37,365 nucleotides of DNA from Alphaproteobacteria bacterium (GCA_018063245.1 JAGPBS010000019.1:1-37365); one strand, 5' to 3'. Shown: positions 7,527-17,025, counted from the first letter of the stretch. Notes: a model not told the origin generated them from the sequence alone. Numbers and translations are program-made.

Positions 7527-9554
7527 ATGAGCCATTTAAGACCTTACAATGATATGTTGCAAGTCAGCTATTTCACAGACGCAGAAGCAGCGTCCATACA
7601 CTGCGGAGAGTTCAAACTTTTCACCGTTAGGCCTGAAGAGCAAGTATTTTGGACTCATCTCAAAACAAATCATGCCTCTCAAGTGCGTTCTTTTCTAAAC
7701 AATCGCTCCTTAACCGCTCGTGATGTTTTGAATTTAGCGCAGACTTGCAAATCTCTTTACAACCTCATCCAGCCCCAGCAAAGCTTTATCAGGATCCTAG
7801 ATTGCTTTCATGGAAAGGCTCTTTTACAAATCATCAAAGAAAATTCATCCCTGCAATTTCCACTTATCTTCTTCCAGATGAAACCAACCGGTCATGAACA
7901 TTTCAATGCTCCCCATTTAGATTCCTTGAGTGCAGCCATTCTTGAAAAGACAAACCCTTACTTAAAAGATATGCGCTCTGTTTGCATAGACAGAAACCGC
8001 TCTCTCTGGGATGAAAATATTTTTTCCTCATTCGATAGACTTTATCGGACAGTTTCTGAGATCTATCTTGAGAAGCTCGATTTACTGACTCAAGAAAATT
8101 GCGATTTGATCATGAGATATGTTCCTCAGCTCACCTCTGTCTACGTTTATTATGGCGTTGACATTCGCCACCGAAATCAATACCAATCTGCCTTACAATC
8201 CCTTCTCGCAACTGAGCTTTCTGAAAAGGCCAGGCATCTTCCCTTTACTTTTCAATTTTCTGACGAAGAGCTGGCTCCTGAAGAAGCCATTTCACTCTTC
8301 AATAAATTTCCTAAACTTAAAGCTATTGATTCAGCTATTAACCTAAAAGATCAAGCTCAATTCATTCAATATGAACAAAATTTGGGTGAGCTCTCCTTCG
8401 TAAGAGACATTTCCGTCGACAATGCGGCTCCAGACATGGGCTGGCTCTCCTTGATTGAGAGATCAGACCTCACAACAGTCAGATTTCAAGAAACGCTTTC
8501 TGGAGAAGAAGCGCAAGCCATGAAACTGATGTTAGAAAGACTGGATCCGTCTGTTCCGTTAAAGATATCATCTACTGTCATCAGAACAAAAGTCAGCTTC
8601 CAAATACAAACCGAGTCAGAGAAAAAATGTCAAATTCACTATACAATGCTTGGTAAACTGGATAGAAAGTTCGCTGAATTGAGAAGACAATTCATGGCTT
8701 TAAAAGAAGCTCAGACGGAAGAAGAGAAAGTTCCTCAACAAGCACAAGATAACCAGACTCTAGAGAATTCAGGCTTGCTTTCTCAACTCTTTCATGCAGT
8801 GAAAAACATCAGCAGAACTGCTCCGAAAAAAGTCAAAAAGCCTCTTGTGACGAACCCAATTCCTGACCTTATCACATCACATACTGCCACCTCGCTAAAA
8901 ATAGAGGGGAAAAGCGATAATAAGCGTCATCCAATCTCACCACTTGATGAAACACTGATCGCTCTATCTCAGCAATTCCCAGCTCTCTCATCCTTAACGG
9001 TCAAGGGCTTTATCGGCTCAACTCCAACAGATCGAGACTCTGTACCATTTTTTAATAACCTTACACGTTTAAAACTGCATAGTGTTCACCAGTTTAGAAC
9101 CGAAACACTTGACTATTATTTTCATTCCATGCCTTATTTAGACTCATTATCTATCAAGAACTCAAAAACACATATTCTTGCTGAGATCAAAAGATCTCTG
9201 CCGAATCTAAAACGTGTCAATCTCTGTCTTTTTGAAATGACATCTAGATCTCTGGCCTTATTCTTAAAACAAACGCCAAACCTTCAAACTCTTGTTCTGC
9301 ATACAGGCAAAAAAACAACACTCACAGATTTGGACTTCAAGAGAAAGGGAGCAACGCTCGACAGATTAGAAAGTCTTCAAATCCACTCACTCGAATTCAT
9401 CAATTCCGAGCATGTCTTGAAAGCTATTGCTGACTTACCCAGCCTCAGAAAATTGGTGATATCGCATTGCAAGATGATCAAAAAAGAGGATTTTCAAGCG
9501 ATTCGCGAAAAAGCTTTGGTCATCAATCCTCAATTGAGAATGATGAATGCATGA
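7527..9554 (+). CDS. LRR protein with F-box-like N-terminus (candidate host-directed protein)
   Basis: 675 residues, no signal peptide or membrane segment. Residues ~52-82 (VRSFLNNRSL, then TARDVLNLAQTCKSLYNLIQ) resemble the second half of an F-box, the eukaryotic motif that docks on SKP1 in ubiquitin ligases; the leading L-P of the motif is not evident. Residues ~474-665 form degenerate leucine-rich repeats, such as FNNLTRLKLHS, LPNLKRVNLCLF, TPNLQTLVLHT and LPSLRKLVISHC, with weaker ones from about residue 195. Between them lies a charged linker. F-box plus LRR is the layout of substrate-selecting F-box proteins and occurs in effectors of Legionella and amoeba symbionts. The repeats are well supported; the F-box call is tentative. 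The 953-residue protein at 33193-36054 has a similar N-terminal segment. Confidence 0.8.
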   Translation: MSHLRPYNDMLQVSYFTDAEAASIHCGEFKLFTVRPEEQVFWTHLKTNHASQVRSFLNNRSLTARDVLNLAQTCKSLYNLIQPQQSFIRILDCFHGKALLQIIKENSSLQFPLIFFQMKPTGHEHFNAPHLDSLSAAILEKTNPYLKDMRSVCIDRNRSLWDENIFSSFDRLYRTVSEIYLEKLDLLTQENCDLIMRYVPQLTSVYVYYGVDIRHRNQYQSALQSLLATELSEKARHLPFTFQFSDEELAPEEAISLFNKFPKLKAIDSAINLKDQAQFIQYEQNLGELSFVRDISVDNAAPDMGWLSLIERSDLTTVRFQETLSGEEAQAMKLMLERLDPSVPLKISSTVIRTKVSFQIQTESEKKCQIHYTMLGKLDRKFAELRRQFMALKEAQTEEEKVPQQAQDNQTLENSGLLSQLFHAVKNISRTAPKKVKKPLVTNPIPDLITSHTATSLKIEGKSDNKRHPISPLDETLIALSQQFPALSSLTVKGFIGSTPTDRDSVPFFNNLTRLKLHSVHQFRTETLDYYFHSMPYLDSLSIKNSKTHILAEIKRSLPNLKRVNLCLFEMTSRSLALFLKQTPNLQTLVLHTGKKTTLTDLDFKRKGATLDRLESLQIHSLEFINSEHVLKAIADLPSLRKLVISHCKMIKKEDFQAIREKALVINPQLRMMNA

Positions 9555-9609
9555 TGAACCGGCAGGGTCACCTCATGAAAACCCTTATTTGAAAGTTATT
9601 CTCTCTTTT

Positions 9610-9709
9610 GTCATTCCGGCACTCTCTTTTGTGATTTCCGCGACCTGTCGGCCTAAGCCATTATCGCGTCGAAGCATAGCGAAGACGGATGGCGTAGGAG
9701 GAAATCCAG
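9610..9709. repeat. Interspersed repeat, GTCATTCCGG type
   Basis: Starts GTCATTCCGG and ends GGAAATCCAG. It contains GC-rich segments with internal complementarity (around GCGTCGAAGCATAGCGAAGA). Open frames across it read FVIPALSFVIS, typical of spurious translations of such repeats. It fills part of the gene-free stretch 9555-9817 together with the next repeat. Confidence 0.65.
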
Positions 9710-9727
9710 AAAAAGTAACAATTCGTA

Positions 9728-9797
9728 CGTCATGCTGAATTTATTTCAGCATCTTGTTGAAATAAGGATGAGATCCTGAAACGAGTTCAGGATGACC
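9728..9797. repeat. Interspersed repeat, inverted pair of GTCATCCTGAA type
   Basis: The left arm is GTCATGCTGAA, four bases, TTTCAGCATCT. The right arm, on the minus strand, is GTCATCCTGAA, four bases, TTTCAGGATCT. The stems differ by a compensated G-C swap, so each arm keeps its own hairpin. The element lies between the LRR gene and skp, both reading towards it. Confidence 0.75.
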
Positions 9798-9817
9798 AAG
9801 AGTTGTGATACCAATTC

Positions 9818-10651
9818 CTAAAAGTTTACCTTATAAGAAGGCACTTTTTTATTGAAACGAGAGAGCACTTCATTTGTCACATCCATTTGATCATCGCCCA
9901 TAATCACTTGCTGTGCAGGCAAGACCAAATTGGCACTCTGTTCAATCTTGACTTCTTTAATCACATCCAGAAGCTTACTCTCAACATCTGTACGGGCTAA
10001 ATTAAAAGCTTCTTCCAAAATTTGACGGTTCTTCTGGAATTTTGTATTAAGCGCCACCATACGCTCATCAAATTCTGCCTTTTTCTTTGCAAAAACGTCT
10101 TGCGACAAAACTGTTCTCTGACGCAGCAAGTCTTGCTCTGTCTTTTTAAGCTCGCCTTCTTCCACTTCAATCTCTTTCATGAAAGCCGCTTGCTTATCAT
10201 CAAATTGCTTTTTAATATCCTTGCCAACTGATGAGGACATTAAGACGCCTTGAACATCAACAACAATAATTTTAGGCATGCCTTTTGAAGACGTCATCTG
10301 TGATACTGCTGCAGGGCTACGATTCCCCAAAATTGACCCTGTGTTATTTTCTTGTTCCGATGGGTTTGCAGCAGGAGATTCCTGCGCTGCTTCAATTGAA
10401 GTCAATTCTGTATTGAGAAGCGCCTCTTGAGGAGCTGGCGTTGATGATTGACCTTCTTCTTTTGGTGCTTCACTCTGTGGTCCCTTTTTCTGGAAAATAT
10501 TCTCCGCTAAGGCAGTCTGACTCATCATAAAGGGGATCACAGCAGCAAAAGAACAAGCCGCTACCAGGAGTTTTGTTTTACGTAAAACGTTGTCCTGAGA
10601 AAGTGACTGAGATTCATTAAGCAGTTTATTTTCTGTTACAGCAATCGACAT
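9818..10651 (-). CDS. skp: Skp/OmpH-family periplasmic chaperone with extended N-terminus
   Basis: 277 residues. Skp trimers hold unfolded outer-membrane proteins in the periplasm and hand them to BamA. The OmpH fold starts near residue 126 (KIIVVDVQGVLMSSSVGKDI). It continues through a long coiled coil rich in Glu/Lys/Gln and ends with the returning strand around ANLVLPAQQVIM. The N-terminus is unusual: ~26 polar residues precede the signal-peptide core (LLVAACSFAAVIPFMMS, cleavage probably after ALA near residue 49). A disordered linker of ~75 residues rich in Glu, Pro, Ser and Ala follows before the chaperone domain. E. coli Skp has 161 residues. The gene is 13 bases after bamA in the same operon, with AAGGAAA before the start. 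Confidence 0.85.
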   Translation of the reverse strand: MSIAVTENKLLNESQSLSQDNVLRKTKLLVAACSFAAVIPFMMSQTALAENIFQKKGPQSEAPKEEGQSSTPAPQEALLNTELTSIEAAQESPAANPSEQENNTGSILGNRSPAAVSQMTSSKGMPKIIVVDVQGVLMSSSVGKDIKKQFDDKQAAFMKEIEVEEGELKKTEQDLLRQRTVLSQDVFAKKKAEFDERMVALNTKFQKNRQILEEAFNLARTDVESKLLDVIKEVKIEQSANLVLPAQQVIMGDDQMDVTNEVLSRFNKKVPSYKVNF

Positions 10652-10664
10652 TTACATTTCCTTT

Positions 10665-12968
10665 CTAGAAACTAGATGAATAAGTTAAACGGAACACTTT
10701 GTCTTTATCATAGCTTTCTTTCACAACAGCTTTGGTAAATTCAAGACGGATTGGGCCAATTGGCAGATTCATCGATACAGCGGCACCAACTGCAACACGT
10801 GGTGATGTATCTGTGTAGAAGCTCTCACCTGCAACAGGCTTGTCTTCAACTTTACCAAGACTTCCCATGTCAACAAACAAGTGACCTTTTACACCAAACT
10901 CTTCAGGCAATCCAATCGGAGAAGATAACTCAGAACTGAAACGATAGAACCAGTTACCACCCAAGGCATCTCTTGTTTTCTTATCGCGAGGACCAAGACC
11001 ACCATATTTAAAGCCGCGCATATTATCACCGCCCATGAAGAATCTGTCAGCCAATCTTACTTTTTGACCAATACCTTGAGTATGACCACCTTCTGCCAAA
11101 AAGCTCAAGACAGCTTTTTCATAAATAGGGATAAAGTAAGCAGCTCTGGCTCGATGTTGAATATAACGAACATCACCACCAACACCAGCTAAAGCCTGAT
11201 TCAAAGAGATATAGTACCCTTCTGTTGGATCCATCGGTAAATCTCTACGATCATACATAAAGTTATGACCCACGATTGACACAAAACGGTCCCCTTGTTG
11301 TGCTTTAATAAAACGTGAGGCATCATGTTTTACATCGGTTACCTTCTCATAAACAATAGAGTAATACAGCGTATGATAGAGATATTCGGTCAATGGATAA
11401 CCAACCCTAAATGTAGCACCTGTATTTTCTTCAGTAAATGAGCTCTCTTTTGAATTATCTGATTCTGTTCTGAACAAGTCAAACCCAACAGCCAACTCGC
11501 GATCCATAAAGTGCGGCTCCGTAAAACTAATGCTGTAATCCGTTTTACGTTTACTTAAACGTGAATTAAGAGCCAAGTCTTGTCCGCGACCCAATAGGTT
11601 GCGCTCACGCAAACCAACATCAAGCAAAGGACCATCTAGCGTTCCATAACCAACACCAAACTTAAAGCTACCTGTTGATTTTTCTTCAACATTCACATCA
11701 ACAACAGATAGATCTTCTGCAGTGCCTTCAGAGGTCTCAACTTCAACTTTCTCAAAGAAGTCTAAACTTTTAATGCGGCGCTCAGATTCATTTAATCTGG
11801 CTTGATTGAAAGGATCGCCTTCAACCATCTGAATCTCACGACGGATTACCTTATCAAGCGTTCTCACGTTACCATTAATATTAATCCGTTCAACGAATAC
11901 TTTTGGCCCTTCTTCAACCAAAAAGGTAATATCGACAATCTTTTCTTCAGGATTTTTTTCAATCCGCGGATGAATATCAACGAATGCATATTGCTGTTCA
12001 CCAGCGGCTTCCGTTAAAGCATTAATTGTCTTATCAATTTGATCGCGGTTATAACGATCACCCGTTTCAATGGTCAAAACCTTTTTAAGCGGCTCTACAT
12101 CCAACTTACGCAAATCAGTTTCGATATCAACATTCCCAAACTTATATTTTTCACCTTCATCAATCGTAAAGGTCAAATAAAAGTCATTTTTATCAGGTGA
12201 GAGTTCTGCAACAACAGAGAGCACTTTAAAATCAGCATAGCCATGATTCCAGTAAAAACGACGCAACATTTCTTTATCTGCCTCAACGCGGTCAGCATCA
12301 TAAATATCATCGCTTGTTAAAAAACGATACCAGCGCCATTCTCTTGTTAAAATAGCCTCTTCAAGTGTTGAAGCACTGTAATTATGGTTCCCAATAAACA
12401 GGATTTTGCGAACTTCTGCAGGAGGCCCTTCATTAATTTCAAAAACCAAATCAACACGATTATGGTCAAGCTCAATAATTTTTGGTTCAATCAGAATAGA
12501 ATAACGGCCTGATTTTTGATAAATATCGACAAGACGCTGAACATCAGCCTGCACTTTTTTACGTGTAAAGACAAATTTTGGCTTTAATTGGATCTCTTTG
12601 AGCAAATCTTCGTCTTTAATCTTTTGATTTCCCTCAATCGCGATACGATTGATGATAGGGTTCTCAACAACAATCACACGAACAACTGAACCATCACTTT
12701 TCACTTTGACATCAGAAAAAAGACCGCTGTTGTAAAGGCTTTTTAAAGAATCATCAAGATCTTGACTTGAATAATCCGCACCTTCTTTAATTGTCATATA
12801 GGCTTTAACCGTCTCAACTTCAATCCGATTATTACCTTCTACATCAATTTTTGAAGCAATCGCTGCATCTGCAAGTGCTGGCACCAAACCTGTCACAAGC
12901 AAAGTCGCAAATGTCATCCATCTCAGCGTTTTTGTGCTTATCAAACTATTCATGTTCTTATTTTTCAT
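10665..12968 (-). CDS. bamA: Outer membrane protein assembly factor BamA
   Basis: 767 residues. BamA inserts beta-barrel proteins into the outer membrane. A signal peptide ends near residue 35 (ALADAA). Five POTRA domains follow from about 38 to 365, starting SKIDVEGNNRIEVETVKAYM, and repeating I-x-G-N motifs (IAIEGNQKI, ILFIGNHNY, ININGNVRT). The C-terminal barrel begins near FKFGVGYGTLDGPLLDVGL. It contains the loop-6 motif MRGFKYGGLGPRD, where most BamA have V/I-R-G-F/Y, and ends in Phe, the usual barrel signal. It lies between rseP and skp on the same strand. An AGGT site precedes the first ATG. Confidence 0.97.
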   Translation of the reverse strand: MKNKNMNSLISTKTLRWMTFATLLVTGLVPALADAAIASKIDVEGNNRIEVETVKAYMTIKEGADYSSQDLDDSLKSLYNSGLFSDVKVKSDGSVVRVIVVENPIINRIAIEGNQKIKDEDLLKEIQLKPKFVFTRKKVQADVQRLVDIYQKSGRYSILIEPKIIELDHNRVDLVFEINEGPPAEVRKILFIGNHNYSASTLEEAILTREWRWYRFLTSDDIYDADRVEADKEMLRRFYWNHGYADFKVLSVVAELSPDKNDFYLTFTIDEGEKYKFGNVDIETDLRKLDVEPLKKVLTIETGDRYNRDQIDKTINALTEAAGEQQYAFVDIHPRIEKNPEEKIVDITFLVEEGPKVFVERININGNVRTLDKVIRREIQMVEGDPFNQARLNESERRIKSLDFFEKVEVETSEGTAEDLSVVDVNVEEKSTGSFKFGVGYGTLDGPLLDVGLRERNLLGRGQDLALNSRLSKRKTDYSISFTEPHFMDRELAVGFDLFRTESDNSKESSFTEENTGATFRVGYPLTEYLYHTLYYSIVYEKVTDVKHDASRFIKAQQGDRFVSIVGHNFMYDRRDLPMDPTEGYYISLNQALAGVGGDVRYIQHRARAAYFIPIYEKAVLSFLAEGGHTQGIGQKVRLADRFFMGGDNMRGFKYGGLGPRDKKTRDALGGNWFYRFSSELSSPIGLPEEFGVKGHLFVDMGSLGKVEDKPVAGESFYTDTSPRVAVGAAVSMNLPIGPIRLEFTKAVVKESYDKDKVFRLTYSSSF

Positions 12969-13046
12969 TTTAAAGACCTACTCAATTTAACCAACTCATT
13001 CTTTTTGCCCCATCTCCATAAAAAAAGCAATAGGGAATTCTGACAT

Positions 13047-14156
13047 CTACCCTTTAAAAAAAGACAGGCCCAAAACATCCTTCACCGTTGCATAAATCAT
13101 CAGTGAAATTAAAAGAGCAAATCCAATACGATAGAAAATATCCATCCATTTTTTATTCAAAGGACGCCCTATAATCCCCTCAATCGCGTAAAAGAAAAGA
13201 TGCCCCCCATCTAAAACGGGGATCGGTAACAGATTCAAAAACCCCAAATTGATTGACAATAGAGCACTAAACCAAAGCAGCATTACAATACCTTCTTGCG
13301 CCACTTGATTGGTCAGCTGCGCAATTTTAATAGGTCCGCCAACATCACCTGAGCCTCTCTGTCCCATCACCAATTGCCCCATCGCGACAACCATGGTACG
13401 GGTGACAGAGTAAGTCTCACGAATGCCTTGCCATATTGACATAATCGGCGGATATTTTTTGAATTCAAGACCTGTCGCTTGAAGTCCCAAAAGACCCACT
13501 TTCTCTTTTCCACCAAAAGAATTATCAAGCTCAACAGATTTCAATTCTGCTTTTAATAAAACTTCACGGCCGTCACGCTCAACAGCAAAAGTCATTGTTT
13601 GATCAGGCTTCAACCGCACGATTTGCTGTAGCTCTTCAAATCTTTCAACCGTTTGACCATCAGCAATCAAAACGCGGTCTCCTTTATGGAAACCAGCTTT
13701 TTCAGCTGCGCTGCCTGCTTGAATATCCCCAATCACAGGTGGTGTAACTGGCTGACCAATATACATAAAGATGCAGGAAAAAATCACCACTGCATAAAGA
13801 AAATTTGCAAATGGTCCTGCAAATACAACCAATGTTCGACTAAGCAAAGGCTTATAGCAAAAGGCTTTTTCTTTCAGCTCAGGAGGCAAAGCCTCAACAG
13901 CATCATCTGGGATCGAAGCAGCATTAGCATCTCCAACCATTTTAACATATCCACCAAGAGGAATAATGCTTAACTTCCACCTTGTACCTGATCGATCTGT
14001 CCATCCAAAAATCTCAGGACCAAAACCGATTGAAAAAACATCAATACCAACCCCACAAAAGCGAGCAACGAGATAATGCCCTAATTCGTGGACAAAAACC
14101 AAAAGAGTCAAAACAAACAAAAAGGCTGCTATGTTTTCCCATATCCAACTAACCAT
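13047..14156 (-). CDS. rseP: Site-2 intramembrane zinc protease RseP
   Basis: 369 residues. RseP cuts anti-sigma factors and leftover signal peptides inside the inner membrane. The zinc motif HELGH lies at residues 23-27 in the first membrane helix. The PDZ domain is centred on residues ~125-200 (GSAAEKAGFHKGDRVLIADG). The second catalytic motif, NLLPIPVLDGGH, lies in the third membrane helix, followed by a final helix. Family members range from 350 to 450 residues; this has a single obvious PDZ where E. coli has two. AGAGGT precedes the start. It sits between dxr and bamA as in many proteobacteria. Confidence 0.95.
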   Translation of the reverse strand: MVSWIWENIAAFLFVLTLLVFVHELGHYLVARFCGVGIDVFSIGFGPEIFGWTDRSGTRWKLSIIPLGGYVKMVGDANAASIPDDAVEALPPELKEKAFCYKPLLSRTLVVFAGPFANFLYAVVIFSCIFMYIGQPVTPPVIGDIQAGSAAEKAGFHKGDRVLIADGQTVERFEELQQIVRLKPDQTMTFAVERDGREVLLKAELKSVELDNSFGGKEKVGLLGLQATGLEFKKYPPIMSIWQGIRETYSVTRTMVVAMGQLVMGQRGSGDVGGPIKIAQLTNQVAQEGIVMLLWFSALLSINLGFLNLLPIPVLDGGHLFFYAIEGIIGRPLNKKWMDIFYRIGFALLISLMIYATVKDVLGLSFFKG

Positions 14157-14208
14157 CTACCTCTATCCTTACCTTTATATTACCAAAAATGTTTACACTT
14201 GTGTGAAA

Positions 14209-15396
14209 TTAATTAAGCCCTTCCACAACATATCTCTCTGCAAAGCCCCGTACTTCATCATTCATTGCCAAAATATCATCAATAGATCCAGGTTTTTTGA
14301 ATGAAAGCTGATCAAGACAATGCAAAATAATTTTTTCAATATCCAAAAACCTAACCTTGCCTGCTAGATAGGCTGCAACCGCAATTTCATTGGCTGCATT
14401 GAAAATTAAAGGCTTTGTCTCTTTTTCAGCAAGACACTCCCAGCCCTGCTTTAGTAAGGGAAACTTTTCAAAATCAGGTTCTTCAAACGTGAGTTTGCTA
14501 AATTGAGCCAAAGAAAGCCGGTTCACACCAGACTCGACACGATTCGGCCAACCCAAACAATAAGAAATCGGAACGCGCATATCAGAGGGTCCTAACTGGC
14601 ATAAAATCGAACCATCCTTATACTCAACCATCGCATGAATCAAAGATTGCCTATGCACCAAAACACGAATCAGCTCAGGCGGCAGATCATACAAATAATG
14701 CGCCTCAATAATCTCAAGCGCCTTATTCACCAATGTCGCGCTATCAACAGATATCTTGGGACCCATTTTCCAGGTTGGATGCAAAATGGCTTGCTCTGCT
14801 GATTTTTGAGCCATCTCATCACGGCTCAAAGCATAAAAAGGCCCCCCTGAAGCCGTAATCACAACGGAATAAATATCTTCTCTTTTTTCACCTCTAGAGG
14901 ATTGCAAAATGGCGTTATGTTCGCTATCAATTGGCAGAATCTGCGCCCCTGTCTTTTGCAAAGCATCCATCATAAATCGACCAGCACAAATAAGACTTTC
15001 CTTATTGGCAAGCGCAAGATATTTCGAATGCTGGATTGCTGCATAACTCGGCTTCAAGCCAACTGCACCGACGATTGCAGCAACTGTCATCTCAACTGGT
15101 TCTGCTGCTGCCTGAATCAAAGCCTTTTCACCAGCACAGATCTCAATATCAAGGCCTGAAAGGCCATCCTTCAAGGTTTGATAGAGATCTTCCCGGCCAA
15201 TCACCACACGCGTGGGGTTAAACTCTTTCGCTTGTAAAATCAACCGTTCAACTGAGCTTTGCGCCGTTAAAAGCTCAACTTTAAACCGACCTTTTTCATG
15301 ACGTCTAATAATATCAAGTGTGCTTTCCCCAACAGATCCTGTCGATCCTAAAAGAGAAATACCACGCTCTGAAAAGAGACCTTCATTATTATCCAT
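14209..15396 (-). CDS. dxr: 1-deoxy-D-xylulose 5-phosphate reductoisomerase
   Basis: 395 residues. Dxr converts DXP to MEP with NADPH, the first committed step of the non-mevalonate isoprenoid route. The NADPH-binding motif LLGSTGSVGESTLDII is near the N-terminus. LANKESLICAG and the metal/substrate segment ILPIDSEHNAI follow, then ITASGGPF and the C-terminal NAANEIAVAAYLAGKVRFLD. Length fits the family. AGGAT precedes the ATG, and the stop lies 52 bases before rseP. With uppS two genes upstream, the operon couples isoprenoid supply to undecaprenyl carrier synthesis. Confidence 0.97.
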   Translation of the reverse strand: MDNNEGLFSERGISLLGSTGSVGESTLDIIRRHEKGRFKVELLTAQSSVERLILQAKEFNPTRVVIGREDLYQTLKDGLSGLDIEICAGEKALIQAAAEPVEMTVAAIVGAVGLKPSYAAIQHSKYLALANKESLICAGRFMMDALQKTGAQILPIDSEHNAILQSSRGEKREDIYSVVITASGGPFYALSRDEMAQKSAEQAILHPTWKMGPKISVDSATLVNKALEIIEAHYLYDLPPELIRVLVHRQSLIHAMVEYKDGSILCQLGPSDMRVPISYCLGWPNRVESGVNRLSLAQFSKLTFEEPDFEKFPLLKQGWECLAEKETKPLIFNAANEIAVAAYLAGKVRFLDIEKIILHCLDQLSFKKPGSIDDILAMNDEVRGFAERYVVEGLN

Positions 15397-15404
15397 CTGA
15401 CATC

Positions 15405-16193
15405 CTATATGCTTACATAAACCAATAAAGCCATCATTGGAATTCCGAACAGGTAACTATCGACTCTGTCTAAAATTCCCCCATGCCCTGGTAACAAAGT
15501 ACCGCTGTCTTTTACACCAGCTCGGCGTTTCATGTGTGATTCAAACAAATCACCGATTTGTCCCATCATTGAAACCAAAATCGCAACCGCCCAAAATGAG
15601 ATCGGCATTGAATAAGAAGGTACATAGGCCTGAAAAAGATAACAAACCAAAAGAGCTGAAAGCAAACCACCTATTGATCCTGACCAGGTTTTATTGGGAC
15701 TAATGGCAGGTGCAAGCTTAGGACCACCGATTGCTCTACCTGTAAAGAAAGCACCTGTGTCCGTTGCAATTAAAATCAAAACCAAGAGCATAAAATGTAA
15801 CAATCCTTCCGGAGCGTGATTTCTAAGCCAAAGGCCTGAGGCAATTGGCACAAAAAGGTACACAAGGCCAAAACTCATCATGATCGGATTCGGCCTTTTC
15901 AAAAGCTTTACTCTTGCATAATAAAGAATCAGCATGGCCAAAGAAAAGACAATCCCCCAAGTCACTAGGCCCGTCATCATAAAAATCAACATGGAAAAGA
16001 GCGTTAAATAGAACTGAATCACCAAATGGCTTGGAGCTTCAGGATCTGTGAGCCTCAGCCACTCTTTTGCGCCGACAAAACCTAGCACAATAAGAAAACC
16101 CATAAAATAAGCATCGCCTAAATACAAAGCGAGCCCAACAATCGGAAGGATAACAAGCGCCACAAGAGAGCGCACTAAAACATTATTCTGCAT
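15405..16193 (-). CDS. cdsA: Phosphatidate cytidylyltransferase CdsA
   Basis: About 262 residues from MQNNVLVRSL. CdsA makes CDP-diacylglycerol from phosphatidate and CTP at the inner membrane, feeding all phospholipid synthesis. There are about seven membrane helices. The family signature is complete near the C-terminus: MKRRAGVKDSGTLLPGHGGI followed by LDRVDSYLFG. SPNKTWSGSIGG is also present. The frame is open to 16250, overlapping uppS. Starts at 16220 (just after GGAGGAT, rather close) and 16193 (four bases after the uppS stop) are both possible. I chose 16193 because family members begin a few residues before the first membrane helix. Confidence 0.93.
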   Translation of the reverse strand: MQNNVLVRSLVALVILPIVGLALYLGDAYFMGFLIVLGFVGAKEWLRLTDPEAPSHLVIQFYLTLFSMLIFMMTGLVTWGIVFSLAMLILYYARVKLLKRPNPIMMSFGLVYLFVPIASGLWLRNHAPEGLLHFMLLVLILIATDTGAFFTGRAIGGPKLAPAISPNKTWSGSIGGLLSALLVCYLFQAYVPSYSMPISFWAVAILVSMMGQIGDLFESHMKRRAGVKDSGTLLPGHGGILDRVDSYLFGIPMMALLVYVSI

Positions 16194-16197
16194 AAAA

Positions 16198-16950
16198 CTA
16201 TTTACCATCTTCGCTATCATATCCTCCAAAACGCCGCTTGCGTTTTGCAAATTCTGTCAGTGCTTCCATGAAATGCTGCTTATCAAAATCAGGCCACAAC
16301 ACATCTGTAAAATAAAACTCCGCATAAGCAATTTGCCAAAGCAAAAAGTTACTCACGCGGATTTCACCACCCGGACGAATTAAAAGATCAGGATCTGGAA
16401 GCAATTTTGTATAAAGATGTGCTGATACCATCTCTTCTGTTATATCTACCGGGTCCAACGATCCTCTTTTCACTTGCTCTGATAAGTGCTGCGCTGCATG
16501 CCTAAGTTCATCGCGCGCACCATAATTCAAGGCAATGATCAGATGAAAATCATCATACTGAGCCGTATCTAATTCAGCCTTGACCATTAAATCTTTGATA
16601 TCTTTATCCAAAGGCTCTGGATCGCCAATAAACCTAAGCCTGATTTTATTCTTGGCAAGATCCTTAATCTCATTTTTCAGATAGAATCGGAGCAAACCCA
16701 TCAATCCAGATGTCTCCTCCGCTGAACGCGACCAATTTTCTGTTGAAAAGCCATAAACAGTCAGGTACTTAACCCCCGCTTCTTTGGCAACTTCCATCGT
16801 CCGCCTCAGAGCAGCAACACCTTGTCGATGGCCCTCAATCTTCGGTAACTTCTTAGATTCAGCCCAACGTCTGTTACCATCCATAACGATTGCAACATGA
16901 TTTGGTATTTTTATTGGATTTCCGACTGAATCCTTATTGAGATCTTGCAT
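16198..16950 (-). CDS. uppS: Isoprenyl (undecaprenyl) diphosphate synthase
   Basis: 250 residues. UppS extends farnesyl diphosphate with isopentenyl units to the C55 lipid carrier used for peptidoglycan and surface polysaccharides. The diphosphate-binding motif HVAIVMDGNRRWA holds the catalytic Asp. GHRQGVAALRRTMEVAKEAG, YGFSTENWSR and the C-terminal DLLIRPGGEIRVSNFLLWQ are standard, as is the YAEFYFTDVLWPDF segment. It sits 75 bases after frr and just before cdsA on the same strand. Confidence 0.97.
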   Translation of the reverse strand: MQDLNKDSVGNPIKIPNHVAIVMDGNRRWAESKKLPKIEGHRQGVAALRRTMEVAKEAGVKYLTVYGFSTENWSRSAEETSGLMGLLRFYLKNEIKDLAKNKIRLRFIGDPEPLDKDIKDLMVKAELDTAQYDDFHLIIALNYGARDELRHAAQHLSEQVKRGSLDPVDITEEMVSAHLYTKLLPDPDLLIRPGGEIRVSNFLLWQIAYAEFYFTDVLWPDFDKQHFMEALTEFAKRKRRFGGYDSEDGK

Positions 16951-17025
16951 TCAAATTCCAGTTATTTTTCTTAAAAAGGCTCTTTACAAGCAAGAACCCT
17001 TCTGTCTTCATTAAAAATGATCGCT

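Noticed and set aside
9547-9738. 63-residue open frame starting MHDEPAGSPH
   Set aside because: It lies in the GTCATTCCGG repeat; translations like FVIPALSFVIS are typical artefacts of such repeats.
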